DNA of 56,489 nt. Source: a virus. Shown here one piece after another: positions 1 through 8,397 of the stretch. Position 1 is the first letter of the stretch. Every line of letters starts with the position of its first letter. The notes beneath the pieces are model-generated. The model had not been told where the DNA came from. It did not search any database and was given only the letters and a program-made list of their open reading frames with translations. The DNA lies in IMG/VR virus record IMGVR_UViG_3300042475_003016, positions 1 to 56,489 of that record; one strand, given 5' to 3'. A program made the position numbers and the translations under genes.

Positions 1-108
1 GAAACCAGGGGCGGTAGCCAACTGGATGAACGTTAAGTGGGGGGTGGGGGGAATGAAGTTATGGTATCTATGTGTATAAATTATTTAATATAATTAATAA
101 TTGTATTA

Positions 109-115
109 TATTTAT
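109..115 (+). promoter_or_regulatory. candidate late promoter (TATTTAT)
   Basis: TATTTAT ends 16 nt before the ATG of the lysozyme-like gene. The same heptamer, in the same orientation, precedes many likely virion genes on both strands of this window. Confidence 0.45.
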
Positions 116-131
116 ATATAAACAATAAGAT

Positions 132-920
132 ATGAGAAACAGGTTAAATGAAGGTATTGGTAGAATACATAATATTATGTATAAGGATATTATTAGTGAA
201 CAAGCCACACCTAAAGTTGATTTTAATACATTAGCAACAACTATAATTAATAAATTAGAAGGTGGCTACTATCATCCTAATATGCTAAGAGATGGTAGGA
301 TTAGAGATAGTAGATATGGTGCTTCTGGTGAAACATTATATGGTATGGATAGAAAGCATGGTAAAGATTTTACCAATTCCCCAGAGGGAATTAAGTTTTG
401 GGAGTTGATTGATAGATTGGATGCAAAGAATAAATGGGAATGGAATTCTATGGGTGGACAGTATGAAGGTGAGTTGAAGAAATTGGCTATTAATATGATT
501 AGACCTAAGTATAATGAATTTTTAAATAGATATGTTAAAGATAAGAATATAGTTGATTTGATTAATTCTAATGCTGGTATATGTATTAACTTTATATATG
601 CTGTATGGAATGGTGAAAAGTATTTTAAAGAAATGGCTAATATTATTGTTAGGGATTATAATAATAATATTAAAGACCCCAACGTTTTAGTTTCTAACTT
701 ACTTAAATATAGAAAGAGTCACACCAGTTCTTTAATTAGACAAGGTGGTGCTAGACTTGAAAATATAATAAATGATAATAACTATGCTAATGTTCAATCA
801 GCAGGATCTGATACTTCTGATGTTGAAAATGAAGTTAGTAATAGTGGTTCTGAATTTTTAAATAAATTATATAGTACAGCGTTACAAAGTATATCTTCCG
901 CAGGTGAGGGTAAGAAATAA
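132..920 (+). CDS. lysozyme-like (GH108-type) virion protein with capsid-targeting-like leader
   Basis: 262 aa. Residues 41-70 hold E43-G-G-Y, then an Asp-rich stretch and SGETLYGMD. This fits the N-acetylmuramidase signature (E-G-G-Y ... G-G-x-T-x-x-G-I) of GH108-type lysozymes, so E43 is the likely catalytic acid and peptidoglycan the likely substrate. The first 23 residues end in I-I-S-E, which fits the I/L-x-E cleavage rule of T4-type prohead proteases and suggests packaging in the virion. The C-terminal ~60 residues are polar and Ser/Asn-rich. It is the only plus-strand gene near the left edge and has a TATTTAT motif upstream. No signal peptide is seen. The lysozyme call is moderate; the role in tail or head is inferred. 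Confidence 0.6.
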   Translation: MRNRLNEGIGRIHNIMYKDIISEQATPKVDFNTLATTIINKLEGGYYHPNMLRDGRIRDSRYGASGETLYGMDRKHGKDFTNSPEGIKFWELIDRLDAKNKWEWNSMGGQYEGELKKLAINMIRPKYNEFLNRYVKDKNIVDLINSNAGICINFIYAVWNGEKYFKEMANIIVRDYNNNIKDPNVLVSNLLKYRKSHTSSLIRQGGARLENIINDNNYANVQSAGSDTSDVENEVSNSGSEFLNKLYSTALQSISSAGEGKK

Positions 921-1009
921 GCCCCGTATTTGGCTTCTAACGAACATTAATTGTATTGGTTGGTTCTTATATTGTTTTGTTATAAAAGTTTGTTGTGCGT
1001 TATCTAAAT

Positions 1010-1047
1010 AAGAAAGGAGAGGATTTTTACGTCCCCTCCTTTTCTTT
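1010..1047. terminator. bidirectional terminator between convergent genes
   Basis: An AGAAAGGAG arm pairs with CTCCTTTTCT, with short internal irregularities. It lies between the stop of the plus-strand lysozyme-like gene and the stop of minus-strand dnaK, and has T-rich flanks. Confidence 0.55.
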
Positions 1048-2918
1048 TATTTGCTTGTTACCTCCTCGTATTCAATATCAGTTGCACTAGCATCATTCTC
1101 TGGTGTTTGGTTATTTGCATTCTCATACATTACCTTAGATACATTCTGCATAATATCATTAATACTATTCATTAATGAATCTAATTCATCCATCCTTTGT
1201 TCTGAATGTGCCGATCTTAATTGCGTTAGCAAATCATTTAGATTGGTCTTAATATCCTCAGTCAAGTATTGTGAATCCATTTCTTTCATCTGCTTCTCAA
1301 CCTGGAAGATTAAACTATCAACCTCATTTAATTTAATCACCTTCTCCAATGTTATTCTATCAGCATCAGCATTCGCCAATGCTTCATTTCTCATTCTATC
1401 AATCTCTTCTTTGCTCAATCCAGTCGATGCCTCAATCCTTATTGATTGCTCCTTATTGGTTCCCTTGTCCTTTGCACTTACACTCAATATACCATTAGCA
1501 TCAATATCAAACGATACCTCAATCTGGGGAATACCCCTTTGCGCTGGTGGTAAACCATCCAATATGAATTTTCCAATTCCCCTATTATCTTGTGCCATCT
1601 TTCTTTCCCCTTGTAATATGTTAATCTCAACACTAGGCTGGTTATCAATTGCTGTGGAATATACCTTTGATTTTCTTGTGGGTATGGTAGAATTGGCCTC
1701 AATAACCACATCAAATATTCCACCAGATGTTTCAATTCCCAATGATAATGGCGTAACATCCAATAATAACACATCCTTAACATCACCACTTAATACACCA
1801 CCTTGTATGGCAGCACCAATCGCAACAACCTCATCAGGATTTACATTCTTGCTTGGCTTCTTGCCAAAGAACTTCTCAACCGCCTCTTGTACCTTCGGTA
1901 TTCTTGTGGATCCCCCAACCAATATCACCTCGTTTATTTGTGATAACTTTAATCCAGAATCCTTTAACGCTTTTTTACACGGTGCAAGACTTCTCTCAAT
2001 AAGTGGCTCAATCATCTGCTCAAATTTTGAACGGCTTAACTTGGCAACAAAATGCTTTGGAACACCATCAATCGCTGTTATATATGGTAAATTAATCTCA
2101 GTTTCAATTGATGATGATAATTCAATCTTAGCCTTCTCAGATGCCTCAATTATTCTTTGTAGTGCAATGGAATCCTTTCTTAAATCAATACCTTCTTGAC
2201 TCTTAAATGTATCAATCAACCAGTCAATAATGACACCATCAAAATCATCACCACCAAGATTGGTATCACCATTGGTTGACTTCACCTCAAATACTCCATC
2301 ACCCAATTCCAATATTGATACGTCAAATGTTCCACCACCCAAATCATATACAGCAATGGTCATCTCCTTATTCAATTTGTCCATACCATAAGCCAAAGCA
2401 GCAGCAGTCGGTTCATTGATAATCCTTAATATGTTTAATCCAGCAATCTCCCCAGCCTCCTTGGTGGCTTGTCTCTGCGAATCGTTGAAGTATGCTGGAA
2501 CCGTTACAACAGCATCCTTTACCTCTTGTCCCAGATAATCCTCCGCAACCTTCTTCATCTTCTGTAATACAATTGCTGATATCTCCTGGGGGGTATAAAA
2601 CTTATCATCAATCGCCACCTTTATTGTGTCATTACTCCCCTTGCTAACCTTATAGGATAATGAATTGGCCTCCTTCTTAATCTCCGAAAAACGCTTTCCC
2701 ATAAATCGCTTTATGGATGAAATTGTCTTCTCTGGATTAGTTACAGATTGCCTCTTTGCTGAATCACCAATCTTCCTATTACCATCACCAAGAAACGCCA
2801 CAATGGATGGGGTTGTTCTTCTACCCTCATCATTAGGAATGACAATAGCTTCATTCCCTTCCATAACAGATACACACGAATTCGTTGTACCCAAATCTAT
2901 TCCAATAATTTTGCCCAT
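1047..2918 (-). CDS. dnaK: Hsp70 chaperone DnaK
   Basis: 623 aa, close to the usual ~640 of bacterial DnaK. The start is placed at [14 protein letters not shown] because the family begins there; the 15 codons upstream are hydrophobic and non-conserved. Visible motifs are the phosphate-1 loop IDLGTTNS near the N-terminus, DLGGGTFD in the actin-like ATPase, the hydrophobic linker [16 protein letters not shown], a substrate-binding domain and a lid helix region ending in EYEEV. It would bind and release unfolded proteins with ATP hydrolysis in the cytoplasm. No DnaJ or GrpE lies next to it, so it probably uses host co-chaperones. A full-length DnaK is uncommon in phages; a role in head or tail folding is inference. 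Confidence 0.95.
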   Translation of the reverse strand: MGKIIGIDLGTTNSCVSVMEGNEAIVIPNDEGRRTTPSIVAFLGDGNRKIGDSAKRQSVTNPEKTISSIKRFMGKRFSEIKKEANSLSYKVSKGSNDTIKVAIDDKFYTPQEISAIVLQKMKKVAEDYLGQEVKDAVVTVPAYFNDSQRQATKEAGEIAGLNILRIINEPTAAALAYGMDKLNKEMTIAVYDLGGGTFDVSILELGDGVFEVKSTNGDTNLGGDDFDGVIIDWLIDTFKSQEGIDLRKDSIALQRIIEASEKAKIELSSSIETEINLPYITAIDGVPKHFVAKLSRSKFEQMIEPLIERSLAPCKKALKDSGLKLSQINEVILVGGSTRIPKVQEAVEKFFGKKPSKNVNPDEVVAIGAAIQGGVLSGDVKDVLLLDVTPLSLGIETSGGIFDVVIEANSTIPTRKSKVYSTAIDNQPSVEINILQGERKMAQDNRGIGKFILDGLPPAQRGIPQIEVSFDIDANGILSVSAKDKGTNKEQSIRIEASTGLSKEEIDRMRNEALANADADRITLEKVIKLNEVDSLIFQVEKQMKEMDSQYLTEDIKTNLNDLLTQLRSAHSEQRMDELDSLMNSINDIMQNVSKVMYENANNQTPENDASATDIEYEEVTSK

Positions 2919-2971
2919 ATATTTGTTTTTTAAAAAAATAAAAAAATAATACCAATATATCAAGTTATAAA

Positions 2972-3010
2972 TAAAAAAAAACCATCCAAAATTAATCTTG
3001 AATGGTTTTT
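2972..3010 (-). terminator. intrinsic terminator after thermonuclease gene
   Basis: On the minus strand a 12-13 bp hairpin (AAAAACCATTCAA pairing with TTGGATGGTTTTT, one mismatch) runs into a long T tract. It separates the thermonuclease transcript from dnaK. Confidence 0.75.
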
Positions 3011-3033
3011 CAATATGTTATGCTGCAATCAAT

Positions 3034-3453
3034 TTAAAGGATAATAAAACCCTTCTCAACCAAATACTGCTGGTTCTCATAATGCTTGGCAATCTGTTCA
3101 TCCCTGGTTAAATTCTTATAATTTATTGCCAGTTTGTTTTCAAGTAAACCATCATTAAGGTTAAACCCATCTTGCGTAATTATGGTAGCCAATAATCTGC
3201 CATACTTCTCACGCTTGTCCAATATAGTCTTAATTGTCACCTTAGATCCAACTGGTAAATTGTCATACAAATATCTTGTAGCCAATACCGCCTGCAATCT
3301 TAATAATGGGTCCTCAGAGTTCATCTCTGGTGTGTCAAGACCATACAATCTAATCTTTGTTTCATTCATAAACATGTAAAACCCCAAGTCAATGTCAAGA
3401 ACAAGACTGTCCCCATCAATAACTCTCTTTACTGTTGCTTTGTACTCATACAT
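3034..3453 (-). CDS. thermonuclease (staphylococcal-nuclease fold)
   Basis: 139 aa. The SNc fold is clear from VIDGDSLVLDIDLGF (residues ~11-25), the Arg/substrate loop IRLYGLDTPE, and EKYGRLLATI near residue 85. These contain the expected metal- and phosphate-binding Asp, Arg and Glu residues, so it should be a calcium-dependent sugar-nonspecific nuclease. No signal peptide is seen, so it acts in the cytoplasm or virion. Possible uses are host DNA degradation or nucleotide scavenging. A TATTTAT motif lies 22 nt before the start. Confidence 0.85.
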   Translation of the reverse strand: MYEYKATVKRVIDGDSLVLDIDLGFYMFMNETKIRLYGLDTPEMNSEDPLLRLQAVLATRYLYDNLPVGSKVTIKTILDKREKYGRLLATIITQDGFNLNDGLLENKLAINYKNLTRDEQIAKHYENQQYLVEKGFIIL

Positions 3454-3475
3454 AATTTTGTGTTTTTTATTATCT

Positions 3476-3482
3476 ATAAATA
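3476..3482 (-). promoter_or_regulatory. candidate late promoter (TATTTAT)
   Basis: Minus-strand TATTTAT followed by AGATAAT, 22 nt before the thermonuclease ATG. Confidence 0.4.
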
Positions 3483-3489
3483 CTATGTA

Positions 3490-3714
3490 TTATTTTATTT
3501 CAGTGTTAGTAACTTGTTTATTAATTACCTTCTCAATAAAAACTCTCGATTGCATAATATATTTTGCTTCATTTGACATAGGCATATTATTAACAATCCA
3601 TTTGCAATATGATATGTCAGTATCTAGTACATAGTCAATGTATTTACCTCTGTATTTACCGAAGAAAAACTTTAATCCAGATTTTCGTAGTATAAACTGA
3701 TTCAGTGTTTCCAT
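3490..3714 (-). CDS. ExoX-C-terminal/DUF3820-like small protein
   Basis: 74 aa. Residues 17-45 read FFFGKYRGKYIDYVLDTDISYCKWIVNN, the pattern (FGKYKGK ... DxxYxxW) of the small domain found at the C-terminus of ExoX-like exonucleases and as stand-alone phage proteins. The stand-alone domain probably binds nucleic acid but has no nuclease residues of its own. It lies in a run of small minus-strand genes upstream of the thermonuclease. Confidence 0.6.
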   Translation of the reverse strand: METLNQFILRKSGLKFFFGKYRGKYIDYVLDTDISYCKWIVNNMPMSNEAKYIMQSRVFIEKVINKQVTNTEIK

Positions 3715-3721
3715 ATATTAT

Positions 3722-4018
3722 TTATTTTTTATAGTGGTCAGAACAATATACCCTGTACTTATGCAGTTCACCATTATCAGTATATTCATAATATCCATCA
3801 TATCCATTTATATCTGGATATTTCCCATCAAATGGTGTAAACTTTAAATCTTTAAGGAATTCATCATATTCCCTGTCATATTCACCTTCCTTTTTATTTA
3901 TGCCAAATCCTATTTCATGATGGTAGTCATAAATGAATTTCTTTATATCATCAAAATCATCAACAACACCAATTGGTATGCTGGTATCAAATTGGCATAT
4001 AACATGTGTGTAGTTCAT
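3722..4018 (-). CDS. hypothetical acidic protein
   Basis: 98 aa, not recognised. Rich in Asp and Tyr, with a C-terminal YTDNGELHKYRVYCSDHYKK. No membrane segment or signal peptide. Spaced a few bases from its neighbours, so probably in the same operon as the genes on both sides. Confidence 0.6.
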   Translation of the reverse strand: MNYTHVICQFDTSIPIGVVDDFDDIKKFIYDYHHEIGFGINKKEGEYDREYDEFLKDLKFTPFDGKYPDINGYDGYYEYTDNGELHKYRVYCSDHYKK

Positions 4019-4023
4019 AGTTC

Positions 4024-4551
4024 TTATTGTTTATATAGTGTCCTAATAAAATCATACAACCCCCTACTATCATCAATATATTTAATTTCCTCATCATTGT
4101 AACGATCACCATCTAATGTTCTTTTAATTACAACCAATTCATCATCCCCCAGATACAAAAACGTTCCAACAAAATTATCCCTTCCTTTTAGTCTCCAAAC
4201 ATATCCCCCACCCCAATCTGCATTATTTGTAAATGGATTCTTATCTAAATGTTTGCTAATAACCCTCTTTAATTTTTCATCATTACTGAATATATCTTCA
4301 TCATCAGTATATTCATCATAGAATAACTTATTACCATCAGCATCATATGTGCTATCATCATCACCAAATATCCATTCTTCCAGACCTGGGTCAATATTGT
4401 CCTCCCCAAACTGCTTTAAATAGGTTCTCTCATCATATGTTAAACTTTGCTTTCCATCCTTGTTAATCTTGTCAAGCAATTGGTCAACATTATCCCTATT
4501 TTCATTAATGAAATCTCTTATTGCTGTTGATATAATTTTTCTTAATTTCAT
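4024..4551 (-). CDS. hypothetical protein with capsid-targeting-like leader
   Basis: 175 aa. The first 17 residues (MKLRKIISTAIRDFINE) form a basic amphipathic helix ending in I-N-E, the form cut by T4-type prohead protease; seven other proteins here begin alike. The rest is acidic, with WGGGYVWRLKGRDNFVG near residue 114 and a C-terminal helix. No family recognised. A TATTTAT motif lies 12 nt before the ATG. Likely a late protein packaged in the head; the function inside the virion or host is unknown. Confidence 0.65.
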   Translation of the reverse strand: MKLRKIISTAIRDFINENRDNVDQLLDKINKDGKQSLTYDERTYLKQFGEDNIDPGLEEWIFGDDDSTYDADGNKLFYDEYTDDEDIFSNDEKLKRVISKHLDKNPFTNNADWGGGYVWRLKGRDNFVGTFLYLGDDELVVIKRTLDGDRYNDEEIKYIDDSRGLYDFIRTLYKQ

Positions 4552-4563
4552 ATACTTTATTTT

Positions 4564-4570
4564 ATAAATA
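4564..4570 (-). promoter_or_regulatory. candidate late promoter (TATTTAT)
   Basis: Minus-strand TATTTAT 12 nt before the ATG of the gene ending at 4024. Confidence 0.45.
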
Positions 4571-4590
4571 TATACAATTAATTTTACATA

Positions 4591-4851
4591 TTACGGATGC
4601 TTATAATCCTTCTCCAATAAATCATATAATTGATTAACCGTTCTTGGTCCATCAACATTGGATGGTGTGGCTCCCCAATTTATATCATACATAAACCAGT
4701 TAATCCACTCCAATCCAATGTTATTATAATGTTTCAACATCGTATTGTTGAATACATCAATGATAGTGTTTAGCAGTTTCTCATCTATTTCACTATTATT
4801 CTGATACATTTTAAAATTGTTCAGAAGAGTATTAAATTTTTTCTTATCCAT
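4591..4851 (-). CDS. conserved hypothetical phage protein
   Basis: 86 aa. The C-terminal half (GLEWINWFMYDINWG ... NQLYDLLEKD) resembles that of the 105-aa protein at 25387-25704 (GYDWFTWFCHESDFG ... LKSLWEMLEE), so the two are probably paralogues. Function unknown. Its start abuts the stop of the next upstream gene. Confidence 0.6.
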   Translation of the reverse strand: MDKKKFNTLLNNFKMYQNNSEIDEKLLNTIIDVFNNTMLKHYNNIGLEWINWFMYDINWGATPSNVDGPRTVNQLYDLLEKDYKHP

Positions 4852-5307
4852 CTATGAATGATATGCTCTTGATGTTAATGATGAACAATTCTTGAAACAA
4901 CCTTGTCCAGCACCTTCAATGTACCCTATTCTATAATCAATATGCGTTCCAATACTATATGGTGTTTCAATACCACACATAACACAAATATCCTTATTAT
5001 TTAAATCAATTGGTTTCAAACCATCTGGAATTTGTGGTACATTATGATATTCCCAACCTTCTGAGCCATCATATTCCCACCTAGTCATCCAAGTTCCATC
5101 CTCAAACCAAATAATCCCATATAACTCTTGTAATCCATAACCAGCATCATATTCAAAATCAAGAGTTTTCAAAAAAACCTGGTAATCTTCTTCAGTATGA
5201 CCAACCTTTAAAATTGTTCCTCTCTCCTGACTATACATGCTGATGTCTACACACTTAACGGTTTTATCCCTAACAGTAGCCAAAAATTCACTCTTTGCAT
5301 TAATCAT
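4852..5307 (-). CDS. hypothetical protein with C-terminal cysteine cluster
   Basis: 151 aa, not recognised. The N-terminal part is Trp/Tyr/Gly-rich (WFEDGTWMTRWEYDGSEGWEYH). The C-terminus carries four cysteines (CVMCG at ~109, then C and C near 137 and 141) that could bind one metal. It ends one base before the start of the 86-aa gene, so the two are co-transcribed. Confidence 0.6.
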   Translation of the reverse strand: MINAKSEFLATVRDKTVKCVDISMYSQERGTILKVGHTEEDYQVFLKTLDFEYDAGYGLQELYGIIWFEDGTWMTRWEYDGSEGWEYHNVPQIPDGLKPIDLNNKDICVMCGIETPYSIGTHIDYRIGYIEGAGQGCFKNCSSLTSRAYHS

Positions 5308-5337
5308 ATTAATATTTTTTTATTTGTTAAATTGTTG

Positions 5338-5419
5338 TGGGGATGGAGGGACTCGAACCCTCACGCCTTGCGACACCAGGTTCTAAGCCTGGTATGTATA
5401 CCGATTCCATCACACCCCC
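5338..5419 (-). tRNA. tRNA-Leu(TAG)
   Basis: Acceptor GGGGGTG pairs with CATCCCC. Anticodon arm CCAGG-CTTAGAA-CCTGG gives TAG (reads CUA). T arm AGGGT-TCGAGTC type, long variable arm as expected for Leu, A73. No CCA encoded. It stands apart from the main tRNA cluster. Confidence 0.93.
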
Positions 5420-5437
5420 TTCTCAATCAAGATTAAA

Positions 5438-5761
5438 TTACTTTGATTTAAGTTTTTCAACCTCAACCAGTAAATCATAAATCTCTTCCCTCAATTCAGA
5501 ACTAATAATCCCCAATCTCTTGTCAACATAATCTGTGTCCCTCATATTGGTTCTGACTTCATCAAGAACATCCCGTTTTAAATCTTCAATTCTCTTACTC
5601 AGAGTATCGAACATATGGGTTTGATAAACGTCATTCTCGCTTATAAATGAATCAAAACTCTTCCTAAGTTTTAGTACTAATTTTAATCCAATTACTGAAA
5701 TAACTGACACAGCTAAAACTAATACGGTTACTACACCGTAGATAAAAGATAAAATGTCCAT
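5438..5761 (-). CDS. single-span membrane protein with coiled coil
   Basis: 107 aa. Residues 5-30 (FIYGVVTVLVLAVSVISVIGLKLVL) are one transmembrane helix; the remaining ~75 residues are charged heptad-like helix (KRIEDLKRDVLDEVR ... ELREEIYDLLVEVEKL). This resembles membrane-anchored phage accessory or spanin-like proteins, but no lysis partner is visible, so no function is assigned. Confidence 0.6.
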   Translation of the reverse strand: MDILSFIYGVVTVLVLAVSVISVIGLKLVLKLRKSFDSFISENDVYQTHMFDTLSKRIEDLKRDVLDEVRTNMRDTDYVDKRLGIISSELREEIYDLLVEVEKLKSK

Positions 5762-5766
5762 AATTT

Positions 5767-5832
5767 TTAGTTTTTAATAACTTTAATAAGTCCACTAGAT
5801 AATACAATACTAACCTTTACTGGATTTTCCAT
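5767..5832 (-). CDS. possible 21-aa leader/mini-protein
   Basis: Short ORF (MENPVKVSIVLSSGLIKVIKN) between a two-box promoter and the membrane protein gene. Start context matches other genes here. Too short to be sure it is translated. Confidence 0.3.
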   Translation of the reverse strand: MENPVKVSIVLSSGLIKVIKN

Positions 5833-5860
5833 AATATTTAGTTTTAATTTATTTGATGCA

Positions 5861-5891
5861 CAAATATACAAACATTATCTGAATAATACAA
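5861..5891 (-). promoter_or_regulatory. Bacteroidota-type promoter
   Basis: Minus strand: TTG, 20 bp, TATATTTG. Lies upstream of the membrane/coiled-coil gene and downstream of the PfkB kinase gene. Confidence 0.6.
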
Positions 5892-5910
5892 TAGCATTTT
5901 GAAATTATTT

Positions 5911-6660
5911 TTAATCAAAAGGTACACTTGTCCCCCTCTTCTTAACAACCAAAGATGACATCTCATTTGCAAAAAATATGCTCTCTTCAATATCATTTGT
6001 CTCCAATATCTTTAACCCAAATGCTGCGGTAAATGTATCACCAGCACCACTTACATCAATTGTCTTCATATTCTCCTTCTGCTTGTACTTTCTGTTATGG
6101 TATAAAACACCATCACCACCCATTGTAATGATAACCTTACCTAGATATTCATCACCAATAATATCCTCATTATTGTCATATTCAGATTCATTCAATTTGA
6201 CATAACTAACCACATCCAATATCTCCTTGGTCAATTTTCTCTTTGTGTCTAGGATTGTTGGCTTATTTAATTTGCAAATATTGACAATATCCCTATCACT
6301 CAAAAACCCCTTATTATAATCTGATATAATAATCAAATCTGTATTATTTAGTATATAGGATCCAATATTATTGATATTAAACTTATCAAGAAACTGCTCA
6401 CCATCATCAATTCTGATGAATGTATGATTGCTCTTATAATCCACATATCTGGTCTTGGTTATCTTTTTATCGTTGGTCATAACCACAACAAAGGCATCTC
6501 TATTAATGCTCTCCAGGTTGTTCCTAACGTTTAAGGCCATACCCCCAGACTTAACCTCCTTAATTACTTTTAATACCGGGACAGGTGCTTCTGGGGACAA
6601 CCTATCACTCTTTGTGTAGATATACACATCTTCACAACTTTCGCCAATGACTAATATCAT
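5911..6660 (-). CDS. PfkB-family kinase, HldA/RfaE heptose-kinase-like
   Basis: 249 aa. The family is shown by DRLSPEAPVPVLKV (~19-32, close to the RxSPEAPVPV of D-glycero-manno-heptose-7-phosphate 1-kinase), a Gly-rich SGGMALNVRNNL, SDYNKGFL (~111-118) and the catalytic DVSGAGDTF (~203-211) with the Asp base. The host enzyme makes the heptose precursor of LPS core. At 249 aa it is shorter than the ~310-aa kinase domain of HldE, mainly in the lid and early beta-strands, so substrate may differ. It lies directly downstream of the 15-gene small-protein array. Activity on a surface sugar is inference. Confidence 0.8.
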   Translation of the reverse strand: MILVIGESCEDVYIYTKSDRLSPEAPVPVLKVIKEVKSGGMALNVRNNLESINRDAFVVVMTNDKKITKTRYVDYKSNHTFIRIDDGEQFLDKFNINNIGSYILNNTDLIIISDYNKGFLSDRDIVNICKLNKPTILDTKRKLTKEILDVVSYVKLNESEYDNNEDIIGDEYLGKVIITMGGDGVLYHNRKYKQKENMKTIDVSGAGDTFTAAFGLKILETNDIEESIFFANEMSSLVVKKRGTSVPFD

Positions 6661-6672
6661 AATTTTATTTTT

Positions 6673-6867
6673 TTAAAACTTGTTCCACATCATTAACCTT
6701 AAATTAAGTCTAGTGGGATTAACAACTTGTCCAATCTGGTCATCCAAAACCAAATTCAATTTACTTGATATCCTAACCCGTAAGTTAATACCTATATTTA
6801 TTGGAGGTAGTTTATTGTGCAACCTATTGATGGGGAAACTAATTGCATCATATTCTGTGTTTTCCAT
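6673..6867 (-). CDS. small protein, array A member 15
   Basis: 64 aa from MENTEYD; an in-frame ATG 7 codons upstream is possible but overlaps the previous gene. Ends DDQIGQVVNPTRLNLRLMMWNKF. Last gene of the 15-gene tandem array, just before the PfkB kinase. Confidence 0.5.
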   Translation of the reverse strand: MENTEYDAISFPINRLHNKLPPINIGINLRVRISSKLNLVLDDQIGQVVNPTRLNLRLMMWNKF

Positions 6868-6871
6868 ATTT

Positions 6872-7048
6872 TCACAATTCATTAACATTTTGTATTTCAG
6901 TTATTATCATAGTCTGCGACCTAATTGGGATTGAAATGGTATGCCTAGCAATTCTAATCATTTCATCTGGAAGAATATTTCGCAACAACACAAAATTATT
7001 TGTCTGACATTCCACAACTTTAGCAATCTTTTGTTTAATGTTTTCCAT
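6872..7048 (-). CDS. small protein, array A member 14
   Basis: 58 aa, begins MENIKQKIAKVVECQ. Starts like its array neighbours and ends 4 nt before the next member. Middle section hydrophobic-rich but with no clear membrane helix. Confidence 0.5.
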   Translation of the reverse strand: MENIKQKIAKVVECQTNNFVLLRNILPDEMIRIARHTISIPIRSQTMIITEIQNVNEL

Positions 7049-7050
7049 CT

Positions 7051-7245
7051 TTATTTAAATTTACTCTTAATCCCAGACACCAAACTTCTGGTAGAATTAA
7101 AAACTATTTGATTCATTATTGGTAGAAGCATCATATCAATGCATTTTGTCCTTACATTTTTATCAACTATACTTGGAAGTATAGTTCTTTTCAAAGATAG
7201 TTTATTCCAAATTTTATTATATATTTTTTCTTCTATGTTTTTCAT
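7051..7245 (-). CDS. small protein, array A member 13
   Basis: 64 aa, begins MKNIEEKIYNKIWNKLSLKR; C-terminus LLPIMNQIVFNSTRSLVSG. ATGA overlap with the upstream member. Basic, helical appearance; family function unknown. Confidence 0.55.
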   Translation of the reverse strand: MKNIEEKIYNKIWNKLSLKRTILPSIVDKNVRTKCIDMMLLPIMNQIVFNSTRSLVSGIKSKFK

Positions 7246-7418
7246 ATATGAACAGCATTAATTCCTGCATTTGATATCTCATCCTTAATTTTGTAATATG
7301 TTTTATCTCTTACATGACTACATGATTTTTTTGCTGTATTACTTTCAACTATATACTTTAAATTGTTCTCCAGTAAATACCACAATTGTTTGCCAATATG
7401 TTGCTTAACATTTTTCAT
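7242..7418 (-). CDS. small protein, array A member 12
   Basis: 58 aa, begins MKNVKQHIGKQLWYLLENNL. ATGA overlaps at both ends (start inside member 11 stop, stop inside member 13 start). Confidence 0.5.
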   Translation of the reverse strand: MKNVKQHIGKQLWYLLENNLKYIVESNTAKKSCSHVRDKTYYKIKDEISNAGINAVHI

Positions 7419-7588
7419 AGTTTTAAATTTTCTTTTGTAATATGAATTAATTGTGGATAGGTTATCAGCAATTTTTCTCTAACATCATTAGCCAATTCAG
7501 TTTCCACATTTTCATCCACTGTATTACTTAATTTAATCTCAAGTAAATAAAATATTTGATTGAGTATTTTTGTTTTAACATTTCTCAT
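7415..7588 (-). CDS. small protein, array A member 11
   Basis: 57 aa, begins MRNVKTKILNQIFYLLEIKL, so it resembles member 12 in its first 20 residues (N-V-K ... Q-x-x-Y-L-L-E). ATGA overlaps both sides. Confidence 0.5.
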   Translation of the reverse strand: MRNVKTKILNQIFYLLEIKLSNTVDENVETELANDVREKLLITYPQLIHITKENLKL

Positions 7589-7791
7589 ATTTTCACGCTA
7601 GTTTTCACATCAAATAACAAAGGTTCCACTTGTTCAGAAACTGACATAAGCAATCTTCCATATATTTTAATATGCAAATCAGTTGTTATTTTGTTTAGCA
7701 ACTCATTTTGAATGAACTTTCTGTCATATCCTGGTGGATTACCCCGACTGGTCAATATTTCAAAAGAAATAATATCTAAAATATTTTTCAT
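7585..7791 (-). CDS. small protein, array A member 10
   Basis: 68 aa, begins MKNILDIISFEILTSRGNPP. C-terminal half LHIKIYGRLLMSVSEQVEPL matches member 9 (LYMQVSGRIFIPLSEQIGNT), showing common descent. Confidence 0.55.
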   Translation of the reverse strand: MKNILDIISFEILTSRGNPPGYDRKFIQNELLNKITTDLHIKIYGRLLMSVSEQVEPLLFDVKTSVKI

Positions 7792-7808
7792 TTTTTAAAT
7801 TTTTAGTA

Positions 7809-8030
7809 TTAAAAAAATGATTTATCATACACTCTATCTTGTATTTGTTCAAACATTGTATTACCTATTTGTTCAGATAATGGAATGAATATTCTTCCAG
7901 ATACTTGCATATATAATTCATTTGATGTTTTCTTAATTAATTTATTTTGAATTACCGTATTATTACGCTTGTTAATATCTAAACGGATAGTCCATATATC
8001 ATAACCAATACTTCCTGATATATTTTGCAT
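7809..8030 (-). CDS. small protein, array A member 9
   Basis: 73 aa, begins MQNISGSIGYDIWTIRLD. Shares the pattern N-E-L-Y-M-Q-V-S-G-R-I-F-x-P-L-S-E-Q-I with members 8 and 10. Confidence 0.55.
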   Translation of the reverse strand: MQNISGSIGYDIWTIRLDINKRNNTVIQNKLIKKTSNELYMQVSGRIFIPLSEQIGNTMFEQIQDRVYDKSFF

Positions 8031-8032
8031 TT

Positions 8033-8230
8033 TTAAATTTTGTTAGTATTAAAAGTTATTTGCCTATTTGGTTCATAAGTGCTTGTTTCAATCTGTTCAG
8101 CAATTGGCTTATTTAAACCAGCAGATACTCTCATAAAAAGATTATATGATGTTTCTTCCCTTAACTCTGTTTTAAGATCCAAATTGTGTAAAGCCAATCT
8201 AATGTTAATATTAAACTGAATATTCCTCAT
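8033..8230 (-). CDS. small protein, array A member 8
   Basis: 65 aa, begins MRNIQFNINIRLALHNLD; core SYNLFMRVSAGLNKPIAEQI is the same module seen in members 9 and 10. Its start overlaps the stop of member 7 (ATGA). Confidence 0.55.
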   Translation of the reverse strand: MRNIQFNINIRLALHNLDLKTELREETSYNLFMRVSAGLNKPIAEQIETSTYEPNRQITFNTNKI

Positions 8231-8397
8231 TGTCCAGTTAGTTTTAGTTTAATTTCTTTTTTTTCAATCATAGGTATGAATTTTGTCTCCTTATCCACTT
8301 GAATTCTGATAATACCAGGAATATAATCCATTGTTCTATAAACCATTCGCATAATTAATTGGTTTACTTTAACTTCTATATTAATAGCGTTTTTCAT
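8227..8397 (-). CDS. small protein, array A member 7
   Basis: 56 aa, begins MKNAINIEVKVNQLIMRMVY. Lys-rich C-terminus. ATGA overlap with member 8. Confidence 0.5.
   Translation of the reverse strand: MKNAINIEVKVNQLIMRMVYRTMDYIPGIIRIQVDKETKFIPMIEKKEIKLKLTGQ

Noticed and set aside
1-36. Possible end of a plus-strand CDS (ETRGGSQLDER then stop)
   Set aside because: Only 11 codons are visible at the window edge; cannot be separated from chance.
1051-2199. 382-codon plus-strand ORF
   Set aside because: Antisense shadow of dnaK; Ser/Ile/Phe-rich with no domain, while the opposite strand has full Hsp70 motifs.
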